The notes beneath the pieces are model-generated. The model was given only the letters and a program-made list of their open reading frames with translations. It did not search any database and was not told where the DNA came from. From assembly GCA_946406115.1 (NCBI GenBank), contig OX291548.1:11706373-11770372 (forward strand): DNA of 64,000 nt. The letters run 5' to 3'. Position 1 is the first letter of the stretch. Every line of letters begins with the position of its first letter. Of this stretch, positions 58,483 to 64,000 are shown one piece after another. The position numbers and the translations under genes are program-made. The stretch comes from Apoda limacodes (lineage: Eukaryota > Arthropoda > Insecta > Lepidoptera > Limacodidae).

Positions 58483-59449
58483 TATCTAAATCCTTTATAA
58501 TAAATACCTGTAATAATGAATAATAAATAAAAATTAAAAGTGGCTCGTAAAGTGAACAGAACCACTAAGGGTTTTCTTCTACTCGAAGTGGGACGACGAA
58601 AATTTGCAGTAAAGATGGAAGACAATTATTTTTGGAATTTTACCGCACTAGCAAAATAATTAATTATATAACGCGGTAGTAGTCACGGGCAATTGCTATT
58701 AAAATATGTAAGCGTTTTAGAATGACTCCTCTAAATTATCTGGGTATGTCGAGATAAATAAATTTCACGCAACAATTATAATACTGCTCATTTGTTGCTT
58801 TTAGACAGACACTTGCAAAAAATCTCTAACAAATGTTTATTGACCATAAGGTTAAATTGGGCAATCACGTGCGCAAGATTCCGTAAAAAAGTTGCGTAGG
58901 TAGTTACTAAAAATTGAAAAATGATTGTGTTTTATATATTAATTGACCATGACAAGAGTCAGTTCGTGCTTGACTTTATTGCTCACAGGCCACTTTTTAC
59001 TCTGAATGACCTCAAATTGGATCAATTAACTATAAACTTTTTGTTTATCATTTTTATTGGTTATTTTAGTACCTTTTTCTGTACTTTCGGTTAGTGGCAG
59101 GTCGGGTTTCAAGATTTCATTAATCGGTTGAGTTATTGTGCTAATTTTTTCAAAGAATATCAAAGGCGATAAATTTCATGGTTATGGATTTAACACGGCA
59201 AAATTAAACAGCTCGGTGCTTTGGGTCGTAATGTTTGTCCTCGATTAACTTACTGCCTTATATTTTCCACCTATTAACATTCCCAGGTTACGTGTGTATA
59301 AGGAATACATATTAAGTTTGCATATTAATATTAAATATATAAATAGGTATGTTATGAGTTTAGTCTAATTAATTGATAAAATTTGGAAATCTATAATTTA
59401 CTGTATACTAGATATACTTTCCGGGGACTCAAACTTTCTCTATGCCAAA
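58483..59449. other. Non-coding stretch, no gene seen
   Basis: AT-rich; nothing recognised. Confidence 0.5.
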
Positions 59450-59553
59450 TTTAATCTTAAACTGTACAGTGGTTTAAGCGTGAAGAGGTAACAGACAGAC
59501 AGACAGACAAACCGACAGAGTTGCTTTCGCATTTATAATATTAGAATGGATAG
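59450..59553 (-). repeat. Dispersed repeat family D fragment, reverse
   Basis: GGTTTAAGCGTGAAGAGG, an (ACAG)n run and GCTTTCGCATTTATAATATT show the reverse of the family seen at 36345 and 49650. Confidence 0.68.
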
Positions 59554-59747
59554 TGCACTTATACTTCTTTATAATTAAAGGTTTCTTTTATAATTTGCAA
59601 TAAAGAACATTAATAATATTATTAACGATATTATATTACCTTATTCATTATAATGTACCTAAACGTGTAAATGAAATATTTTAATATATGACACGTTGAA
59701 ATTATCCAAAAAATATTTTAATCATAGCTTTTTTCTTTGGTCTGCAG

Positions 59748-59841
59748 GTGACAAGTGCACGGATAAAGTGATTTGTCATATAACGGTACTAACAGACGCG
59801 TGATAACCGAGGATTTAAAACTGCAGTTTCTACAGTTGAGT
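59748..59841 (+). other. Candidate untranslated 5' exon of the LMO gene
   Basis: A pyrimidine tract plus CTGCAG (59742-59747) forms a good acceptor, and GAGT-GTAAGT (donor at 59842) closes a 94-bp segment with no ATG-initiated frame leading on. A second acceptor-like GTGTGCAG lies at 60015-60022, just before the first coding exon. If both are used, this is a short 5' UTR exon; equally, transcription may start nearby. Motif evidence only. Confidence 0.25.
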
Positions 59842-60079
59842 GTAAGTTAGCTATGATGCTAATAAGCGTTTCCGGCTATAGGTAAACTGATTTTAATTAT
59901 AAATTAACACTTGCACATCACACGTGCGGTGCTTCCCCTTACTCTCTTTTTTGGTTAGTGAACTGAAACACCATTAATGTCTTTATTAGGAAGTAACTAC
60001 AATTGTGTTGTGTTGTGTGCAGTGTGAGAGGCGGACGCCGCAGCAGGTTAGCGGCGGCAGTCCCGCGCTGGGCGGACAC

Positions 60080-60181
60080 ATGCTCGCCATGGAGGTAACC
60101 AAGGAGGCCCGGGCGTCGCCGCTGCCGGCCGCAGCGCAGCCGTCGTCTGGCCCGCCGTCACAGCCTCCTCCGCAACCGCAG
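60080..60181 (+). CDS. Bx: LIM-only protein (LMO/Beadex), first visible coding exon
   Basis: LMO proteins consist of two LIM zinc-finger domains. They regulate transcription in the nucleus by binding the LIM-cofactor Chip/LDB and displacing LIM-homeodomain partners such as Apterous. This exon supplies the N-terminus: M-L-A-M-E-V-T-K-E, then an Ala/Pro/Gln-rich stretch ending P-P-P-Q-P-Q. I start at ATG 60080; ATG 60089 (in GCCATGG) has a better initiation context and may be the true start, removing three residues. The frame is open upstream to a stop at 59987, and an acceptor-like GTGTGCAG ends at 60022, so an extended isoform is possible. The exon is strikingly GC-rich. It ends in CAG|GTGACT, phase 0, joining directly to the LIM1 exon. 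Confidence 0.83.
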
Positions 60182-61080
60182 GTGACTTCACTCTCTACTT
60201 ACCAAAAGCTTTTATCAAATAAAGTCACAGACCTTGGATGAAAGGTCTGTGAATGAAGTCCCGTATAATAATCCGTTTATATCATTAAGGTGGTAAACAA
60301 GCTATATAATGAAGCCTGGATGATTTTGAGCGGTCACCGTAGCCAACAATATGGCTCGACCATTGGCGAATCCTTAAAAATATTCACTCCTTTCTTGGAG
60401 AACATCATGCTGTACAATCCCTAGGGAAAGCTTTGCTAGTGAGTTCATCTCTTATTTTGATTTTTTTTAGCCGTTCAACATTAACATAAAGCATTTGTAA
60501 ATCCTAGTACAACTTATCTTAATTAATTAATGACCTTTTAGGTCCTTTGAACTTGACCATTAAAGGTCATTGTAATTAATACCCGAAAAGACGTATTCTC
60601 TTAATATACATATTTTGAATATGTAATCCTTACCCATTTATTTCGAAGACGCCTGGACCGATTTGAGGAATTCTTTTTTTATTTAAAAGGTTATACTTTC
60701 CATGTGGTCCCATATTATTATAGTGAATTTTAAACTAAAACTTTTGGAGAAAAAAAATTATTAATGTTAAGTTGGAACTGGTGAAACGACTTTTATGTTG
60801 ATGATTGTATAAAACTTTATTATTAGTATGGATGTTTTTAGTGTACAAGAAAAAAAAAGCAATTCGTCATTCAAAATTCAAAAACATCTTTTTGAAGCCG
60901 GTTGTTTCTTTTGTTAAAAAGTTTTTTTTACTTCACGTTGTCAGCCTATCAAATATTTTGTCGGCAATATCTATAACTGATTCGCTCAGCAAATTTACTT
61001 AAATCGCAAAGAAGAAAGTAGGTAAAATTTAAGACTGAATTTGGCTAGTTACGTTGCCTTATCATATTCTTTTTTATCAG
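60182..61080 (+). other. LMO intron 1
   Basis: 899 bp between donor GTGACT and acceptor TTTTTTATCAG. It contains a diverged antisense family C fragment (about 60318-60425: GAGCGGTCACCGTAGCC, CATGCTGTACAATCCC). Open frames inside it, such as 60805-61002, are AT-driven and have no domain. Confidence 0.85.
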
Positions 61081-61253
61081 ATATGTGCTGGATGCAGTAA
61101 GGTGATCACGGAGCGGTATCTTCTGAAGGCGTTGGATCAGCTTTGGCATGAGGACTGTCTCAAATGCGGTTGCTGCGACTGCCGGCTTGGCGAAGTTGGA
61201 CACACACTTTACACTAGAGCTAATCTCATACTCTGCAAGAGGGACTATTTAAG
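61081..61253 (+). CDS. Bx: LMO/Beadex coding exon with LIM domain 1
   Basis: Encodes residues 35-91 and two bases of residue 92, counted from ATG 60080. It begins I-C-A-G-C-S-K-V-I-T-E-R-Y and ends L-I-L-C-K-R-D-Y-L-R. The zinc ligands of a complete LIM domain are all present: C36, C39, H57, C60 for the first zinc and C63, C66, C86, D89 for the second. The subtype signature L-K-A-L-D and G-C-C-D-C-R-L-G-E-V-G places it with LMO1/LMO3/Beadex rather than LMO2 or LMO4. Splice sites are TTATCAG|AT and TTAAG|GTACCT. Confidence 0.97.
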
Positions 61254-62025
61254 GTACCTTTTTATTAGATATTTATGTCTAAGATATGTATTTTTTTGTG
61301 ATTCGCAAGGTCGATTCTAAATGTTTCGATAACTTTAAACTCTGGAATGCTCGAGTCTGAAATACTTTTACACATAGGGTCTGAAACCTGGTAAATTTGA
61401 TAATTTCTGCAGTCACAAGCATTGAACATGTAGGCACTGTCGCAAGTATAAGAAATGGAACTTACTTGGTAGTAATAGTAGATATTAGTAAATTATTAAA
61501 GTACCTAGTTACTCAGAAAATTCCGAATTCTCTTACTGGTTGAGTTTGTTTTTTTGCTTATATTTTTGCTAGTAGTTATATATGTACTATAACAATAAAA
61601 TATAATGAAGAATCTTTATATGACTGACCGTTCATTTAAAAGCAGTTAGGTGCAACAAGGTTTTACCTTAAAAATACTTGTAATGTGATGATTATTTTGA
61701 CAATATTCTTTAAGCAAAGTCGACCTTCTAAGCTGTTTTTATTTATAGTATTCGCATTGTTTAAGTAAAGCTTAAATATGCAATGCTGGCGACACTATGA
61801 TAGCATTAGCTTAGCTTAGTTACGCTCTTGGCCTTCAAGCTTGGTCATCATTGCAGCTGTGATGGCCTAGAGCTGCGCTAAGCAGTGCTTTCGGCCAACT
61901 CAGTCTGCCGGCAATGCAGTAATTAGAGACCACGGCAATGTACTATTAAATGCCTCTCACTAATTAATATAGATTTACCACTACAATATAATAAAAAGAA
62001 TCATTAAAGAATGTCTTGTTGACAG
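61254..62025 (+). other. LMO intron 2
   Basis: 772 bp from GTACCT to TTGTTGACAG. It contains a unique-looking GC-richer patch at 61830-61935 (GTGATGGCCTAGAGCTGCGC). No repeat family is recognised. Confidence 0.9.
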
Positions 62026-62151
62026 GTTGTTCGGCAACACGGGTTACTGCGCAGCTTGCAATAAGGTGATCCCCGCTTTCGAGATGGTAATGCGCGCACG
62101 CAGCAATGTGTACCACCTCGAGTGCTTCGCTTGTCAACAGTGTAATCACAG
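62026..62151 (+). CDS. Bx: LMO/Beadex coding exon with first half of LIM domain 2
   Basis: The first base completes R92. Residues 93-133 follow, [16 protein letters not shown], then M-V-M-R-A-R and [14 protein letters not shown]. Zinc ligands C100, C103, H122 and C125 complete the first finger of LIM2; C128 and C131 begin the second. The exon ends CACAG|GTTAGT, splitting an arginine codon. The last two ligands and the C-terminus must lie on a further exon beyond 64000, since no matching frame is present in 62152-64000. The gene is therefore partial because of the window edge, not broken. Confidence 0.97.
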
Positions 62152-63184
62152 GTTAGTAAAATATAAAAGTACTGATTATACTTATAATTGTTTTCAATAC
62201 GTCATCGGTAATCAATAAGAAAGACATTGTTCACTCTAGAATTTTAGAACTCCATCCAGAAATTCAGACGATGTCTGCATGATAGATTTTGAGAAGAACT
62301 TTTTTCTTTCACTATCGGTATTGCTTATATTGTAGTAATGTTCATGTGTATAGTGGCCCATTATTGCGCCTACTCGGTGTCGTAGGTTTGTTTTTCTTAG
62401 ATGCAGCAGTTTGCGTTAAAGATGTTTATTTAACGGATATCTACGCATTCCCGAGAAAAAAGCTATTGACAAACAGATGGAAAACAAAATAAATATAGGA
62501 AATAAAGGAACCCTGCGTTTTTTCTTATTCGATACATAACTATAAACACAATAAGTTGATTAAATAGATAATAGGTTTTTGTGGCTATTCAGTTTTCTGT
62601 AAATTGTTGTTCAATTAATTCAAAATTATTGTAATAAATAACTCAAGCAATTTAATTCCAATCCAATTGATTGAGAAACATTAAAGGAAATTAAAGTACA
62701 CAAACCAATTAGCTGTCTGTTTATTAAGGATATTTTGATAGACTTTTATTCATTAGTAACCACTTAAATTTAATGTGATTTGTATCTATTTATAAAAACA
62801 ATTAATAACACCAACACACAGTTTGATTTCGTTAATATGGAATCATAATTACATGGCGTAGAAATCAATTATAGAATATGGTTAATCTACATGAGACCTT
62901 GATCAAGCGGAATTTGAATAGGCCTTAATTACATATCTAGTGGATATACATATATACATCCTTAAACTATCCAATTATAATAATTGTAGACACGAGTAGG
63001 TACGTGTCTAAAAACTAGTTAATTGACATACATACACACACACACATATATATATATAGATGTATATCTAAAAACAGTTAAAGCAAGAATCAAATAACGT
63101 TTTTCTTAATTCTGCGTATTATTTTTTATATTTAGGTCAGAGTATATAGTGTATAATATGTGCTCTTTCGAACATTATATTACG
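62152..63184 (+). other. LMO intron 3, first part
   Basis: AT-rich intron sequence with a (CA)n-(TA)n microsatellite at about 63028-63058. No gene is seen. Confidence 0.8.
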
Positions 63185-63700
63185 TTATCATCAGTGCCCG
63201 AGGGTTTGTGCAAATGGGTCATGGTTTTGTCTGGTAGACGCATACGAGCCGTAGTCGACGGTAGTTGCTCTGATAGCATGGACATTAATGCTGGTGTCCT
63301 GCAAGGCTCTGTGCTGTCGCCTACGCTATTTCTACAGCATATTAATAACATGTTGGTCATGGTCAACAACATAAATTTTTTAGGCAACGGTGACCGCTTA
63401 CCAACAGGCGGATCGTAAGCTTGTTTGCCACCTTAGTGGTATAAAAAAAACATTGCTATGCAGATGACAGTACTGGAGACGCTTATTATCTATACAGGCC
63501 GTGCAAACATCCCTCGTTCAGATGTGGAGTAAAACCTAGAGAACTTGTGTCTTAAATCGAGTCCACTCTGTCCAAGACCCTACGAAAACACAAGTCTGCG
63601 CGTTCACCGCTATGAAAACTTTATTTACTGTGGTCCAACAATTCCAGAACACTCCCCTCACTATCTCCAAGCGTCTTGGGATTCTTGTGTGTCTTGGCCA
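63185..63700 (+). pseudogene. Non-LTR retrotransposon reverse transcriptase fragment
   Basis: It lies in LMO intron 3, same strand. The translation gives P-E-G-L-C-K-W, then L-S-G-R-R-I-R-A-V-V-D-G-S-C, then N-A-G-V-L-Q-G-S-V-L-S-P-T-L-F (box B region, with the Q-G and S-P-T-L-F motifs) and H-I-N-N-M-L. After a 77-bp insertion it resumes with H-C-Y-A-D-D-S-T-G-D-A; Y-A-D-D is catalytic box C (63457-63468). Beyond it, in shifted frames, Q-V-C-A-F-T-A is readable to about 63700. Frameshifts and stops show it is inactive; the flanking endonuclease and N-terminal reverse transcriptase regions are missing. Confidence 0.92.
63374..63450 (+). mobile_element. Family C 3'-tail inserted into the reverse transcriptase
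   Basis: 77 bp containing GGCAACGGTGACCGCTTACC, GGATCGTAAGCTTGTTTGCC and ending GTATAAAAAAAA. It splits the reverse-transcriptase frame between ...N-N-I and H-C-Y-A-D-D, in the same orientation. The truncated 5' end and terminal A-run fit target-primed retrotransposition. Confidence 0.88.
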
Positions 63701-64000
63701 AGTGCGTGTTGTACACGTATTAAGTTAGGGTTCAGAATTCTAATTTTATGAATTAAATTTTAATGAACCAATTTTGTCAAAACAATCTCCGTTGGTTGTA
63801 TTTATAAAACCCTGTTGTCGTGATTTTTTTTAGATGTTTTAAATTATCTTATTTTACATATCTTTTTACTTTTGAAGACAATAAATATAAATCTTACAGA
63901 TTTTTCAGCCCTATCCCATGATTCTCTGCCTACATGATGGAGTGTGCAAAAAAAATTTGTCCCTCGGTTCAAAGTATGGAAAGCTAAACTAACCTAAACA
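63701..64000 (+). other. LMO intron 3 continuing, no exon seen
   Basis: AT-rich sequence with no frame resembling the remainder of LIM2. The intron is inferred to continue past the window end. Confidence 0.7.

Noticed and set aside
1..60000. Prokaryotic features (operons, ribosome binding sites, terminators) or an integrated virus
   Set aside because: No dense coding, no Shine-Dalgarno-spaced frames and no viral protein signatures; introns and SINEs show eukaryotic DNA.
62152..64000. Final LMO exon within the window
   Set aside because: I looked for a frame that completes the split arginine codon and supplies the remaining LIM2 ligands, and found none with an acceptor.

Overview
The window is animal nuclear DNA, AT-rich (roughly two-thirds A+T by eye) and almost entirely non-coding. 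The dispersed repeats point to a moth or butterfly. They include tRNA-derived SINEs, RTE-like LINE tails ending in an A-Y-V-Q-Q-W reading frame, the 'GGTCACCGTAGCCTATGGAC' 3'-tail family, and a LINE reverse transcriptase with the string C-Y-A-D-D-S-T-G-D. The order is inferred from remembered repeat families; no database was searched.

Only one protein-coding gene is supported: the 5' part of a LIM-only (LMO) gene on the + strand, orthologous to Drosophila Beadex (Bx/dLMO). Three exons are visible (60080-60181, 61081-61253, 62026-62151), with matching splice phases and consensus splice sites. Together they encode about 34 N-terminal residues, the whole first LIM domain and the first half of the second. 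The rest of LIM2 and the C-terminus are not in the window, so the gene runs past position 64000.

Positions 1-60000 hold no recognisable exon. They consist of (a) transposable-element debris: four copies of SINE family A, three of SINE family B, antisense LINE fragments at 19875-20110, 29645-29945 and 42790-43220, and small terminal-inverted-repeat (TIR) elements at 146, 12782, 14184, 17408, 17771, 21251, 25964 and 31528; (b) tandem arrays: 17 x 23 bp at 374, 9 x 17 bp at 10283, 8 x 22 bp at 57329, and duplications at 4203, 18937, 39000 and 52415; and (c) islands of GC-richer or motif-rich sequence without repeats (about 4960, 8740, 11860, 28290, 28790, 30170, 36890, 37620, 43330, 44660, 50035, 53880, 55255). 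These islands are my best candidates for conserved enhancers or distal promoters of the LMO gene. A TATA-box-like sequence with a donor-like site 165 bp downstream (40495-40790) is the best candidate for an alternative upstream promoter.

LMO proteins regulate LIM-homeodomain transcription factors by competing for the cofactor Chip/LDB, and in insects they act in wing and nervous-system patterning. A large regulatory territory upstream is therefore plausible, but the assignment of the 60 kb to this gene is inference. No operon, CRISPR, phage, virus or previously undescribed multi-gene system is visible. The most unusual sequence features are the homogeneous 23-bp array, an element flanked by 82-bp direct repeats (3355-4039), a bHLH-PAS-site-bearing 22-bp array (57329-57504), and a nested retro-insertion that splits a reverse transcriptase just before its catalytic Y-A-D-D box (63374-63450).
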